Assembly: GCF_030505615.1 (NCBI RefSeq)
Contig: NZ_CP129992.1
Location: forward strand, 2,604,001 to 2,668,000
Length of the DNA stretch: 64,000 nt
Source of the DNA: Salinibaculum rarum
Lineage (GTDB): Archaea; Halobacteriota; Halobacteria; Halobacteriales; Haloarculaceae
Direction: 5' to 3'
Position 1 is the first letter of the stretch; every line of letters begins with the position of its first letter. The notes under the pieces are model-generated. The model did not search any database. It was not told the origin of the DNA and saw nothing but the letters and a program-made list of their open reading frames with translations. Below are positions 8,274 to 18,075 of the stretch, piece after piece. The translations under genes and the position numbers were made by a program.

Positions 8274-8334
8274 CCCCGGCCTCAAGGAGCGAGAGCTTCC
8301 GACCAGTCGGAAGCGCGAAGCGAGTAGGCCGGGG
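8274..8334. repeat. Left-end nested hairpin of the tnpB element
   Basis: Outer stem CCCCGGCCT / AGGCCGGGG and inner stem CTTCCGAC / GTCGGAAG. Shares sequence blocks with the right end. Confidence 0.6.
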
Positions 8335-8422
8335 AGGAAGCCGACACATCCCGACACACATGACGGGACTGTTGCTGTCTGACTCCCGCATTATTAAGTA
8401 CCGTCAGAATAACATCTGAAAT

Positions 8423-9679
8423 ATGGAGGTCAGGCGTACCGCGCCGGTCAAACTCGTCGTCCCCGACGAATACCACGACGACCTCCACAAAACCGCCGAG
8501 CAATTCCTCTATTGTGCAAATGAGGCGAGTGACTACTGTTGGGACAACACCGACTACGAAGACTGCGTCACCTCGAACGTGAAAGCCAGAGATGCGTTGT
8601 ATGACCGACTCCGTGATGAAACAGACCTGACCGCGAATCTCGTCCAAGAAGCCATTCGGCGTGCCGTCCACGCCGTTGATAGTGGTGTTGACCGCTGGAA
8701 GAAGGGCAAGCGGACGAACAAACCAGAATTCACCTCTTGGAGTGTGGTCTACGACAAGCGGAGTGCGACGTTCTACCGCAACAAAATCTCGCTTTCGACG
8801 GTGAACGGACGCATCGAGTGTGACTTTGAGTTGCCAGTAGACAGTCCAACACCATACGAGGAGTACGTGCTTTCGGACGAGTACGAGTTTCGGACGAGTA
8901 CACTTCAGTACGACCAAGCCACCGACGAGTTCTACTTCCACATCAAAACGCGAAAGGTAGACACAGACGGTGAGGCTGTTGAAATCGAGGTTTCGGACGA
9001 TACCGGGAACCAGACAGTCCTCGGAATCGACCTCGGGGTGAACAGCCTTGCCGTGTCGTCAACAGGCACGTTCTGGAGTGGTGACGAGTACGACCACTGG
9101 ATACAGGAGTTTGAAAAACGCCGAGCGGAGATGCAACAGCGTGGCACACAAGCCGCTCATAACGCCTTGCTTCGGCTTGGAAAGCGAGAGCGAGCATGGC
9201 GGAAACAGTACATCCATACGGTCGCCAACGAGATCGTTGACGAAGCGGTTGACCACGACTGCGACGTGATCGTGTTCGAGGACTTGACCGATATCCGTGA
9301 GCGACTGCCTCACGCTGACTGGCATCACATCTGGGCGTTCCGTCGTCTCGTCGAGTACGTCGAGTACAAAGCGCCAGAACGCGGTGTGGCGGTTGAACAG
9401 GTCGAACCCGACCACACCAGCCAGCGGTGTTCACACTCCGACTGCGGGTTCACTCACGAAGACAACCGCGACGGCGAGCAGTTCAAGTGCCTCAAATGCG
9501 GGTACGAAATCAATGCGGACTACAATGGCGCGAAAAACGTCGGCCTGCGGTATATGCGGAAGCGACAACACAGACTGCGTTCCTCGCCCACGTCGGGGAG
9601 CGCAGACGCACCAGTAGACGTGCGTATACATGGTGGGACGTTGAACGGCGACGGCTATCGGCCAATCGCCGAAAGCTGA
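8423..9679 (+). CDS. tnpB: TnpB RNA-guided nuclease, apparently intact
   Basis: 418 residues. RuvC motif I is GIDLGVNSLAV (Asp ~203), motif II VFEDLTDIRE (Glu ~286) and motif III NADYNGAKNV (Asp ~366). The zinc finger is CSHSDCGF ... CLKCGY (from ~336). TnpB proteins are guided by an RNA copied from the tnpB 3' end and right terminus and cut DNA next to a short motif, helping the element persist. All three acidic residues and four Cys are present, unlike the other tnpB genes in this window. The C-terminal ~40 residues after motif III overlap the expected guide-RNA scaffold. Confidence 0.93.
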   Translation: MEVRRTAPVKLVVPDEYHDDLHKTAEQFLYCANEASDYCWDNTDYEDCVTSNVKARDALYDRLRDETDLTANLVQEAIRRAVHAVDSGVDRWKKGKRTNKPEFTSWSVVYDKRSATFYRNKISLSTVNGRIECDFELPVDSPTPYEEYVLSDEYEFRTSTLQYDQATDEFYFHIKTRKVDTDGEAVEIEVSDDTGNQTVLGIDLGVNSLAVSSTGTFWSGDEYDHWIQEFEKRRAEMQQRGTQAAHNALLRLGKRERAWRKQYIHTVANEIVDEAVDHDCDVIVFEDLTDIRERLPHADWHHIWAFRRLVEYVEYKAPERGVAVEQVEPDHTSQRCSHSDCGFTHEDNRDGEQFKCLKCGYEINADYNGAKNVGLRYMRKRQHRLRSSPTSGSADAPVDVRIHGGTLNGDGYRPIAES

Positions 9680-9757
9680 TCGCCGGGAGTCCACATCAAA
9701 GCCCCTCCCTCAAGGACCGAGGCGCGTCTGCGCCGAGGGAGTAGGGAGGGGTAGTTT
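9600..9757 (+). ncRNA. Probable guide RNA (omega/reRNA) region of the tnpB element
   Basis: The 3' end of tnpB and the following 78 bases fold into a strong hairpin (CCCCTCCCT 9702-9710 with AGGGAGGGG 9743-9751, inner GGCGC/GCGCC). By analogy with characterised TnpB systems this should be the guide-RNA scaffold, with the guide copied from DNA just beyond the right end, which here is the 3' end of the htr gene. No transcription evidence is available; boundaries are approximate. Confidence 0.5.
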
Positions 9758-11972
9758 ACTCCTGTTGACTGGCGCTGCCGCCGTCGCTCACCGCTGCTGA
9801 CTGGCTGCCAGTGGTTAACGACTGTGAACGATTACCGGTCGCTCCAACTTCGAATGCTGCTGCTTGATCGTTGAGTCTGTCTGCGAGCGTTGCCATCTCT
9901 TGAAGCGACGTTGCTGCCTCCGACAGGGACGCAGCCTGCTCTTCGGCCGCGGCAGACACGTTGCTTGCTTCACTGGCAGTCTGTTTGCTCACACTGGAAA
10001 CTGCATCCACCATCGAGACAACCTCCTCCGTCGAAGCCGCCTGGTCATCGGTCGCGTCACTAATCTCTCGGATACCGCCCTCAGCCTCTCGGACTGCGTT
10101 CGCGATCTCATCGAACATCTCGACCGCATCCTCGATCGTTTCGGCTCCGGACTCTACGGTTTCCCGCATTCCGTCAATTTCATCGACCGTAGAATCGGTC
10201 GTGTTTTGAACGTCTTCGATTCGCTCCTCAATCGTGGTCGTCGCATCTGCGGCTTCCTCGGCAAGCCCTTTGATTTCGTCGGCGACCACACCGAACCCTT
10301 CTCCGGCTTCGCCTGCTCGTGCCGCCTCAATGGAGGCGTTTAGCGCGAGCATGTTCGTCTGTTCGGCGATTTCGGTAATCATCTCGACAACTTCACCGAT
10401 TTCGTCCATCTTCGCATCGAGTTCTTGCACTTCTTTGGCCGCGTCGTTTGCCTGTGCTTTGATTGAATCAAGTTCGGTAGAGGCATCAGCCGCGGAATCG
10501 CGGCCCGCTTCGCCGCGATCAACGGCCGTCGAAGCGGTCGAAGCGACTTCTTCGGCCGAGGAGGCAATCTCTTCGATCGTTGCAGACATATCGTTCATTT
10601 CACCGGCGACTTCTTGGAGACTCTCGCTTTGGTTGTCCGCGCCGGCTGAGATCTCCTCGACGGACGTCGCAATCTCGCTGCTTGCCGTTTCGGTCTCTTC
10701 GATGCTCGCCGTGGTTTTCTCACTCGACTGAGCCACATCATCTGCAATCTCCTGGACCGATGCGATACTCGCGCTCAACTGGTCGATTCCGTCTTCGAGG
10801 TCGACGAGAACGTCTCCATAGGCACCCGGGAAGTCCGTCTCGATATCTTGCTCCAGATCTCCGGTCCGCAGGCCCTCGCTTGCCGTGGATATCTGGTCGA
10901 AACTGTCCGAGAGTTGCGCCGTGCCTGCTGAGAGGTCAGTGAGAACGGCTCCGTACGTCCCAGGGCGGTCCGTGTCTATGTCATAGTCGAGTTCCCCGTT
11001 CTGGAGGTCTTCGCTGATAGACTGTATCTCTTGGAAACTCGTCTGTAGCTCGACGGTTCCTGAATTCAGACTGTTCATGACATCCCCGTAGACACCGGGA
11101 AGATCCGTCTGAGTATCGTCGTCGAAGTCGCCACTCTCAAGGCCCTCGCTGACAGTCCTGAGTTGGTCGAACGACCCCTGTAGAACCGTCTGTAGCCTGT
11201 CAAACGACCCAGTCATCGACATGACTTCGTCGTTGACGTTCTCAGTCCCGTTCTGACCGGACCCTCCGGTGCTTACTTCCTGGAGCGCAGTTGCTCCGAA
11301 CTCACCATTCGCAAGTGCGTCCGCCGCGTCGGCAAGCTCTTGAATCGGGTCCGAGAGGACTCGACGAGCGAAGCGGATACTGACGATGAATACGATAATA
11401 TCAATCACCAGTAGACCAATCAGCAACTGCTTCATGAACCCGATTCTCGAGGATGAGACATCGGCAAACGCCCCCGTGAGGTCATCACTCGTTTTCAACA
11501 GCGAGTTACTATTGGACTTCACGAACTCAAGGGACTGCTGGAACTCTTCGGACTCGGGGTCAGCGTTGAGAATTGTCTCGATATGGGGGCGGTACTCGTT
11601 CCAGTCTTGTTTTTCAGCCTCAAGTTCGTCCTGGACTGCGTTGGGTGCTGGTTTCAGGGTGGCCCCGTTTGCAGTCCCTCCATTTTCGAGCGTCTCGAGG
11701 TTCGACTGATACTTTTCCATGGCGGCACGAAGGCCTTCGCGACTGTCTGCGGTGTTCCCGCCAGTTGCGACTTCGGCGGAATAGCGGGCCATTTGCTGGC
11801 TCAACATCCGCTGTTGGCCCGCCGTGTTGACAGAGTTACTCAGCGTATCAGTCTGGCCCATGAAATAATAGACTGCGCCGACGTTGACAGCAGCGATTAC
11901 CAGCATAATCCCAAGAAGGATTCCAATCTTGGCTTGAATGCTAAGCTTGCTATTCAAATGTTTGAGGTTCAT
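9756..11972 (-). CDS. Htr-type methyl-accepting transducer with PilJ-like sensor
   Basis: 738 residues. TM1 ~17-38, an extracellular domain with [15 protein letters not shown] (51-65) typical of PilJ/NarX-type sensors, TM2 ~181-202, then a HAMP-like segment. Next come three tandem 45-residue units each carrying DxPGxYGxV ([27 protein letters not shown]), and a long signalling coiled coil with the kinase-contact hairpin [20 protein letters not shown]. It would relay an external cue to CheA. The promoter region has a 14-bp palindrome at 12011-12024. It ends 5 bases from the right hairpin of the tnpB element, so it is intact. Confidence 0.92.
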   Translation of the reverse strand: MNLKHLNSKLSIQAKIGILLGIMLVIAAVNVGAVYYFMGQTDTLSNSVNTAGQQRMLSQQMARYSAEVATGGNTADSREGLRAAMEKYQSNLETLENGGTANGATLKPAPNAVQDELEAEKQDWNEYRPHIETILNADPESEEFQQSLEFVKSNSNSLLKTSDDLTGAFADVSSSRIGFMKQLLIGLLVIDIIVFIVSIRFARRVLSDPIQELADAADALANGEFGATALQEVSTGGSGQNGTENVNDEVMSMTGSFDRLQTVLQGSFDQLRTVSEGLESGDFDDDTQTDLPGVYGDVMNSLNSGTVELQTSFQEIQSISEDLQNGELDYDIDTDRPGTYGAVLTDLSAGTAQLSDSFDQISTASEGLRTGDLEQDIETDFPGAYGDVLVDLEDGIDQLSASIASVQEIADDVAQSSEKTTASIEETETASSEIATSVEEISAGADNQSESLQEVAGEMNDMSATIEEIASSAEEVASTASTAVDRGEAGRDSAADASTELDSIKAQANDAAKEVQELDAKMDEIGEVVEMITEIAEQTNMLALNASIEAARAGEAGEGFGVVADEIKGLAEEAADATTTIEERIEDVQNTTDSTVDEIDGMRETVESGAETIEDAVEMFDEIANAVREAEGGIREISDATDDQAASTEEVVSMVDAVSSVSKQTASEASNVSAAAEEQAASLSEAATSLQEMATLADRLNDQAAAFEVGATGNRSQSLTTGSQSAAVSDGGSASQQE

Positions 11973-12010
11973 GTCTCAATAATCATCACGCAATTGAATA
12001 GAACCTCTCT

Positions 12011-12024
12011 GCGAACATGTTCGC
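12011..12024. promoter_or_regulatory. Perfect 14-bp palindrome upstream of the transducer gene
   Basis: GCGAACATGTTCGC, 39 bases upstream of the htr start and about 10 bases upstream of a TTCAAT TATA-like element. The position suits an operator or activator site. Confidence 0.45.
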
Positions 12025-12067
12025 CAGAATTATCAAGATATGTAATAGGAGCGACCACACGTATTGA

Positions 12068-12553
12068 CCTCCTCCCCCGCAACGCGGGGGAATCCCGAGC
12101 GTTCGGATATTAGGGTCTGCGCGTCACCCGGCGGGCGCTCGCGGTTAGAATCCACGAGTCCGGCTGAAGTGGATGACGCTTGGCTGGGCCAACCAGCCGT
12201 TATCGCTATCCCCAAGTGGGGGAGTCACGCTTAGCGTTTCTTGCCTGATGTTGTCGGCTCCGTTCACGTCGTCATGCGCGACCACGCCGCACCGGTCGCA
12301 CTTCCACAGCCCACGTTCAACACGACTGTCCTCATCCTCGTGCCCGCATACGCTACACGCGGATGATGTCCCGCGTTCATCCGGCATTTCCACCTCTATC
12401 CCACGCTCTCGGGCTTTGAACTCGATGAGGTTCATCACCCGTTTGTACGCCCAGTTGTCCAAGCGTTTGTTGCCGTGCCTACCCCAGTCGTCTTCGTGTA
12501 CTCCGCTTGGGTCGCCTACAACGAGTGTTCCTACGTCATGCTCGACACACCGT
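12068..12553 (-). pseudogene. tnpB: 3' remnant of a tnpB element
   Basis: Only the C-terminal ~135 residues of a TnpB survive: VGTLVVGDPSG (region of RuvC II), a WGRHGNKRLDNWAY helix, the zinc finger CSVCGHEDEDSRVERGLWKC-DRC, and HDDVNGADNIRQ (RuvC III). The stop is at 12145, followed by the right-end hairpin CCCCCGC/GCGGGGG at 12074-12090. The 5' part is gone; at about 12554 the sequence changes to a truncated ccbP. The family differs from the intact tnpB at 8423. Confidence 0.85.
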
Positions 12554-12745
12554 CCGCTGAAAGAGGGCGAAACAGTTCGCGTCGTCGGGATGTCGTCAAC
12601 GGAACCGACGCTCAGCCAGCAGTACGTGACCGTCGAGTGGATGAACCGCGAACTCGGCGTGCCACTGGAGCAACTGGAACCTGTCGATGGTAGTGACGAC
12701 ACAACGCAAGCCATCGAAGACTGGCACTACTGGCTCGAACGATAG
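12554..12745 (+). pseudogene. ccbP: Truncated ccbP (copy B)
   Basis: The last 63 codons of a CcbP-type protein, from PLKEGETVRVV to DWHYWLER, match residues ~54-116 of the copy at 3556. The N-terminal half, including the putative Ca2+ ligands, was lost where the tnpB remnant joins. Third-position changes dominate between the copies, so this was once a functional paralogue rather than a fresh duplicate. Confidence 0.85.
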
Positions 12746-12780
12746 AACCACCAGCGCGCACGACCAACACCTAGACACCG

Positions 12781-12894
12781 ATGACCACCTCCCGCTCCTG
12801 CGTCAAATACGAGCACGACCCGGCGTCGCTGTGGCGAGACATCGTCGCCGGCGCGGATCGCACCCTCGACGGGTTCCAGCCACACCATCACTAA
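12781..12894 (+). pseudogene. Truncated pRiA4b ORF-3-like protein (copy B)
   Basis: 37 residues from ATG 12781: MTTSRSCVKYEHDPASLWRD, then IVAGADRTLDGFQ and the stop after PHHH. It ends at the same point as copy A, so the shortened form is shared by both repeats. Confidence 0.6.
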
Positions 12895-13029
12895 CCTGAT
12901 ACAACACGCACCCCTACCACGCCACCAGTACGCCCACACACCACGCCACGAACCCACCATCCACACCACATCCACACCCGCCACCACACCAACGAGACTC
13001 CTCATACTCGACTCCCTATGCACGGACAA

Positions 13030-13580
13030 CTGTCGCGCTACATGCTCACCGGATTGCCATCACTCGCACCTGGGCATCTCCCTCCCTCCGCCCTCCTCCT
13101 CCCCCTCCTTCTCCGGGGGGCAGAAGCCCACGGAAGTCTGCCCCCGCGGAGCGGGGGACCCCCGGCGCGACCCTCCGGAAGCGCGCCCGGGTCCTCGCGC
13201 ACACCTCTCAACAACCCGACCAAAACAACTCGACCCTCCAAAGGGCAGGCCGCACGGCCTGCTCGCCTGAGCATCCCAGCAACATCACACAGCCCCACCG
13301 CACACCCACCCCCACGCGCCCCCCTCGCGGGGGCGCCACACGGAAGAGAGGTGTGCCCCCTCTCCGCTCACGACCCCCGCAACCACCGTCAGCTGTACAT
13401 GACACACACCGTATGCAACGCACGACCAACTCACCAAGGCCGACTGCCGCCAGAAATCCGCCCACCAAGCGCACCCCCTCCACAATGAGCCCCTCCAACG
13501 GGGCCAAACCTCGTACGTCACCCTTTTGTTTAGGACGATTTCCCCCGACGTACATGGGGGTTTTACCCCCTCTCAAAACT
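13030..13580. other. GC-rich structured block, no supported gene (copy B)
   Basis: Equivalent of 4200-4720, very close in sequence except for a few indels that shift all reading frames. That argues against a conserved long protein on the + strand. The GGGGG-TTTTA-CCCCC hairpin is conserved. Confidence 0.4.
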
Positions 13581-13771
13581 TTAGATAGTTTTAGAGGCAC
13601 TATTATACTCTCAAAATCCTCAGAATAGAACTGATTACCCGCAGGAACCATCAATAAAACCCTCAAAACAGTTTAGAGGGTCTCTACCACATCCTAAAGA
13701 CGTTATTTTTTGTTGATGTCAATTGAGTGAATGCATAAGAAAGAAATTTGTGGCAAAATAAAATAATAGAA

Positions 13772-14274
13772 CTATAGTGAGACTATGGGTGTAGCGTTCA
13801 AACCCTCTACAACGAGAAATCTGGCAGTTTATACAAACTCGATGTTCCAAGATGATTATGAGTTTGACGAAAACGTAGAATGGCGTCTCAGATGCTCTAC
13901 TGCCCGGTACACCCTATGTAATATAGATGATTGCAAACTATAGTCTCACTATAGACCCTGGAATGCCAGGTGGTTCAATGGCTTTAACACCGAGAATCTG
14001 AAATCTGGCATCTCCCAATAAACATATGCTTATGGAGAAAATTCAGTTCCCCGCACTCGCGGGTTTTATTCGCTAAAATAATAGTATGAATAATCATACT
14101 TACCTATAGGCTCACTATAGGTATAGGAGAAACAGGACATAGAAAGCCAGTACACCAAGATATAGTTGGTGCAGTCTTCGCAAACATCGCACATGTGAAG
14201 ATAGTTACTGGTGTCCGTATATTTCGTATGATTTCTTATCAAATGAAAAGTGCAGTTCTATAGTGAGACTATAG
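13772..14274. repeat. Array of four spaced dyads (copy B)
   Basis: Dyads at 13772-13788 (imperfect right arm), 13938-13954, 14104-14120 and 14258-14274, with start-to-start spacing 166, 166 and 154. Each dyad is identical to its partner in copy A although point changes occur between them, suggesting selection on the dyads themselves. Confidence 0.85.
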
Positions 14275-14343
14275 AATGCCTGATTAATGGCAGACAAAGA
14301 GCTGGTGGTGACTATGAAAGAGTGTTCAAATAATGGAGAGTAA

Positions 14344-15098
14344 TTGGAGTGGTTTGCATGTTTGCGAAGACTCGTAATCACCTGGGTTTACCGTAGAAGA
14401 AAACCGGGTTGTTAGACTGTTTGCGGAGTGAATTCGCTGGGTTCGCGTTCAAGACACTGGGTGAATTAGTCCTCACCGGGATCGTATCTGGAAAGTTAAA
14501 TTTCTGCCGTGAAATCGACAGGGTGGGGAGAAGCGACGGTTCTTGTAGCCGTGATTGGAATGGATCGAGGACTTTATTCAGCGTGGTTAGTAGCGTGATT
14601 GCTCAAAGACTGCGTATTAATTTATCTCTTAGAGAGAGATGAATGCGCTTTGAATAGAGCACTGAAGATACGCAGAACTCTGAACAGAGAATGTGCATAT
14701 ATCAGTTTAGATATGGTACTGGTGAGAAGTAGAAAGGGGTTGAGACGGGAGGGCAAGTAGTTTCTTTGGCGAGAAAACGGTTGTTGAATGAACTAGTTTT
14801 GACTCGGGAATCATTGCGGGCGCTACTCAGAATAAAGTACAGACGAGAGCTGGAATATTCTTGGTCACATTCTGAATGACGCTCTACTAACTAACAACAT
14901 AGAGCTTTATTTTGGAGGGTGATTAATATTGAGGAAACACGAACGCTGAGAAAAATAATGCGACTCTTAGAGAAAAATTTTAAGAAGAGTGCGCAGTACA
15001 TAACTGGTGATGTGGGGCGTAAGAAATGTCGTGAGACACGAGTTGACTACTTACGTTCAATGAGAAGAAGAGAGTTAAATTAACGAGTGGATGCTGTT
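14344..15098. other. AT-rich gene-free stretch
   Basis: About 750 bases, purine-rich on the + strand, with a low-confidence open frame at 14409-14642. I find no family, repeat or transposon end. Its base composition is unlike nearby genes, so it may be remnant mobile-element or viral DNA. Confidence 0.5.
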
Positions 15099-15510
15099 TT
15101 ATTCAGTGGAACGATCGTTGTCAGGGAGACGGTCGTAGACCGCTTCTTCGAATGGAAGACTACGGTAAATTGAGTCGCCGCAGTTCTCCAGTCCGATGCA
15201 GAACTGGGAGAAGTTGCGGTTATCATTGTGGCAACTCACTGGGAGAGGTTCGTCGGTAGTTCCCGGTGCGTTTTGCTGCGTCTCATAACGAATTTGATAC
15301 CGGCTTGTCTGCTCATCGAACCATGGGTATTGCCGGAAATGTTCGACGATGTCATCGATGTCGAATGCGTAGACAAATTCGATCGGCGCCCATTCCTTCC
15401 GACGCCAAATGGACGTGTGATTCTAAGTCAAATTCGTCGTGATCTCTACAAGATGACTTGCCCCCGCGTCACCACGAACTCATGCCCCCACGACGAACCC
15501 ATCGATGACT
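15099..15510 (-). pseudogene. Frameshifted remnant of an unrecognised gene
   Basis: The minus strand has ~107 stop-free codons with protein-like composition and no start codon (WAPIEFVYAFDIDDIVEHF ... DNRNFSQFCIGLENCGDSIY ... ending DRSTE). Just upstream, two other frames continue plausible protein (ESHVHLASEGMG; MGSSWGHEFVVTRGQVIL). The simplest reading is one gene broken by two or more frameshifts. I do not recognise the protein. Confidence 0.4.
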
Positions 15511-15647
15511 ATGAGGCAGCCAATAACCGTATGGCGTACGAGTACGAGTCAGGCTTGGCTCTTTGCGTAGCCGGTAAACCTATTTTCGAAGCAGCACAAG
15601 ATAATTCTGAGTCGCTCCAAGCAGATACAACTAAAAGAGTGATATAT

Positions 15648-16052
15648 ATGACCGAAGTTGGTAAAAGACCTAGCGCTGAAGCCGAATCTGTCCGAGAATC
15701 TGCTGCCAAAGACCCAACTGTCGAGTACTGGTCTTTAGATCCGAATGTTGAAGATATGGACTGCGGTGATCGCATACGAATCACCACGGACATCCCTAAC
15801 AACGAGAGCATCGTTGGTCGCGTCACGTCGCACGGCAGCAAGCGCACCGTAATCAACGTCAATGACGGAGCAGACTATCTCCTCGATACCACGGGTGAAT
15901 CACGAACACTGCGAGCATACAGTGGACCACCCCGGCTGGATGTCCCAGCACGAGTTATCAAGATCGCTAAATTATCTCCGTATGCAGCCGACTCGGTCGA
16001 AGACGATCACGCCGAAGTAACTGGTTCACAGCGTCAGTTAGACTCGTTTTGA
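15648..16052 (+). CDS. Small hypothetical protein, possibly beta-barrel
   Basis: 134 residues starting MTEVGKRPSAEAESVRES. After a charged N-terminal tail, a compact beta-rich part follows (GDRIRITTDIPNNESIVGRV, then SKRTVINVNDGADYLLD), resembling a small barrel that could bind nucleic acid. The frame is open further upstream, but that region overlaps the broken minus-strand gene and is unlikely to be coding. No operon partner. Family not recognised. Confidence 0.5.
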   Translation: MTEVGKRPSAEAESVRESAAKDPTVEYWSLDPNVEDMDCGDRIRITTDIPNNESIVGRVTSHGSKRTVINVNDGADYLLDTTGESRTLRAYSGPPRLDVPARVIKIAKLSPYAADSVEDDHAEVTGSQRQLDSF

Positions 16053-16379
16053 TTCCATTCCAAACTTCGCGGATTTAGATAGTGAGCCATAAACAGAGGA
16101 ATGCAGCAATCATCGAATATCAAGAAGGAAAGAAGTCCCCCAAAGCCGTAGAAATATCTTGGAGAATTTACACCCGTTCGCACCATCGATTGCTTAGCAA
16201 GAGTGTGTCATCGAAACATCTTCACGAGATTTTTCATCGATATTCAGCTGAATCACCAGCTGAGTGTAGTGTGCAGACGGACCACTCAAAAATTCCAGAT
16301 GGATATAATATTTGCACTGATATGCAAGATAGAATGCGCGTTTGTGGCGATCCAGTGGTATCCCTGACTCAAAGACAGT
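16053..16379. other. Intergenic stretch without a supported gene
   Basis: A 110-codon frame begins at GTG 16082 but has no promoter, a poor acidic profile for a haloarchaeal protein, and runs into the lipoprotein gene's 3' end on the other strand. I leave it uncalled. Confidence 0.4.
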
Positions 16380-16799
16380 TCATGACCCACTGGTCGCGGT
16401 CCACGTCGCACTAGCCTCGACAGCATTCTCGAACGTGAGTTGCGCTACTTCTGGCGGAGAATCTTCTCCGCCCGCGGGGAGAAACTGAAATCTGAGTAGC
16501 TCTCCAGTCTTTCCAATTTGGGCTTTGAGAGTCACGATATCACCCTCATCAGCGGTGACGAACTCACGACGAACAACTGTTTCACCGCCAGCGACTTCGG
16601 TATCAAGTGAGGCATCATATTGATCCAATTTTGTGTTTACCGAGACTCTCGCAGGGCTATCACCCGTATTCTCGACGACCAGGGTGCCTCCCGGATACTC
16701 CGGGTTCTGATTACCGCCTGGAAGAATTCCCGAACAACCAGAGAGTGACACAGCACCAAAACAGCCCACAGTGGCGCGGAAATATTGTCTTCTCTGCAT
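16380..16799 (-). CDS. Tat-exported lipoprotein of unknown function
   Basis: 139 residues. The N-terminus MQRRQYFRATVGCFGAVSLS carries a twin-arginine signal (RRQYF), a hydrophobic stretch and the lipobox LSGC, so it is probably Tat-exported and lipid-anchored at Cys ~22, as is common in haloarchaea. The mature part is a beta-rich domain (GGTLVVENTGDSPARVSVNT...) resembling small immunoglobulin-like or BsuPI-like folds. No linked genes suggest a role. Confidence 0.82.
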   Translation of the reverse strand: MQRRQYFRATVGCFGAVSLSGCSGILPGGNQNPEYPGGTLVVENTGDSPARVSVNTKLDQYDASLDTEVAGGETVVRREFVTADEGDIVTLKAQIGKTGELLRFQFLPAGGEDSPPEVAQLTFENAVEASATWTATSGS

Positions 16800-16945
16800 A
16801 TCTAGACATCAAAATTGTTACGGAAGTGTCTTTTCATGAGCCAAGGATCCTCTGCTGACTTCATTCTCTATATTCAGCGGGCACTCTGTTGATGTGTCAC
16901 TGATATGCCGCCTTTGAATTCGGGGGCGCAGCGTTCTTGTGGTGG

Positions 16946-17650
16946 ATGACGGACGACTATCATCAGTCGAGTGAATGGGCACAGCAGCATCGACAATCCT
17001 TGACGACGCGGCACACCCACGAGGACGTACTCACGGACAGAGAGTTTGAACTCCTCCTGGAAGCGTGTAGTTCACTGCCGGAGCCGCGAGACTTGCAGGC
17101 ACGGTTCGTGTGTCTGGCTGCTGGCCGACTCGGACTCCGGGCTGGCGAGATTGCGCACTTCCGTGCAGATTGGCTCGATTGGGATCGGATGCTGCTTCGC
17201 ATTCCACAACACGAACCCTGCGAATGCGGCTATTGTCGTCGGCAAGCAACACAAGAGACGACTCACAATGAGGAACTTACACAGGAAGAAGCGATGGAAG
17301 CTCGCTGGCACCCGAAGACGGTTGCCTCCGCTCGGTCGATCCCCATTGATTTGTCGCTCCGGCTTGAGCTGTGTCTGGAGCGATTCACCGACCAGTATGA
17401 CTCGTTCCCTCGATCCCGTACTACTGTCAATAGACGAGTGACAGCTGCCGCCGAGGCAGCAGATATTGATGGCCGGGTCTATCCGCATTGTCTCCGTGCG
17501 ACCGCTGCCAGCTACCACGCCTACCAAGGGGTTGCGCCGGTACCACTTCAAGCGCTCATGGGTTGGAGCGACTTGGCAACAGCGCAGAAGTACATCCGCA
17601 TCTCCGGGCGAGCCACGGCTGACGCTCTTCGGCAAGTCCACCATCGATGA
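16946..17650 (+). CDS. Tyrosine recombinase (phage integrase family)
   Basis: About 234 residues. Catalytic-domain motifs are visible: Arg in GLRAGEIAH, the H-x-x-R box PHCLRATAASYHAY, Trp in LMGWSD, and the nucleophilic Tyr in AQKYIRISG. The N-terminal DNA-binding arm is very short, typical of small haloarchaeal integrase-like proteins. A CxCxxC (CECGYC) between R-I and the H box suggests a zinc-stabilised insert. It lies at the edge of the gene-poor region and may have mobilised it. No attachment site was found. ATG 16946 chosen over a TTG nine bases upstream. Confidence 0.85.
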   Translation: MTDDYHQSSEWAQQHRQSLTTRHTHEDVLTDREFELLLEACSSLPEPRDLQARFVCLAAGRLGLRAGEIAHFRADWLDWDRMLLRIPQHEPCECGYCRRQATQETTHNEELTQEEAMEARWHPKTVASARSIPIDLSLRLELCLERFTDQYDSFPRSRTTVNRRVTAAAEAADIDGRVYPHCLRATAASYHAYQGVAPVPLQALMGWSDLATAQKYIRISGRATADALRQVHHR

Positions 17651-18075
17651 AAGCGGTCTAATATCCGTCAACTCTCACAATCCGTGCTGAATTGAAGGCG
17701 CGTATTTTGTACGGTTTGACGTTCAGATTGGAGCTCAAGAACCGGTCCCTTAATGGACTCTTTCTACGGGACCGTCACGCTCTGTATCTTGCACGGCCCG
17801 CGTGACAGGTACTGGATAAATCACATTGCGGCGCGATATTTTGCAAGCCGTTCTCAGCAAGTCAGTATCCGGCCATGGTGGAAGTCAGTGCGGGTGCGCG
17901 TGACTTGAGGAGATGGGTGAGCACGGGACGTGGAATCAGGCGGGTCAGCGAGAACTCATCCTAGTCCTGTGTTTTTAAACATGATACATATGTCAGTGGC
18001 GTGTTTCTCGTTGTCAATCCGGTTTATTCTGGTTCGTGGTAACGATTAACTAACATTGGTTTATCGAACTGGTTG
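17651..18075. promoter_or_regulatory. Control region of the acetone-carboxylase cluster
   Basis: 425 bases without a gene. A TATA-like TTAACTAA at 18046-18053 lies 27 bases before ATG 18076, implying a leaderless transcript. An imperfect dyad around TGATACATATGTCA (17984-17997) is a candidate regulator site. Confidence 0.5.

Larger units (their letters stand above)
8245..9757 (+). mobile_element. IS1341-type element carrying an intact tnpB only
   Basis: A single tnpB lies between a left structured end (hairpin 8274-8334) and a right structured end (9702-9751). The two ends share the blocks CTCAAGGA-CGAG and GAGTAGG in the same order, supporting them as TnpA-recognised termini. There is no tnpA inside, so movement would need one in trans, for example the copy at 6204-6611, if its recognition sites match. 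It lies immediately downstream of the htr gene stop. Confidence 0.75.
12554..14343 (+). repeat. Long direct repeat, copy B (~1.79 kb)
   Basis: Second copy of the unit at 3715-5494, same order and orientation. It begins inside ccbP at the junction with the tnpB remnant and ends at GGAGAGTAA, where the flanking DNA becomes unrelated. Recombination between the copies would delete or duplicate ~8.85 kb including the transducer, thioesterase and both tnpB elements. Confidence 0.9.

Noticed and set aside
8282..8941. 219-codon minus-strand frame
   Set aside because: Antisense to the intact tnpB with no recognisable domain.
16082..16414. 110-codon + strand frame from GTG
   Set aside because: No promoter, non-acidic composition, overlaps the lipoprotein gene end on the opposite strand.
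16937..17700. Integrated element with tRNA attachment site
   Set aside because: A recombinase is present but no tRNA gene or flanking direct repeat could be found.
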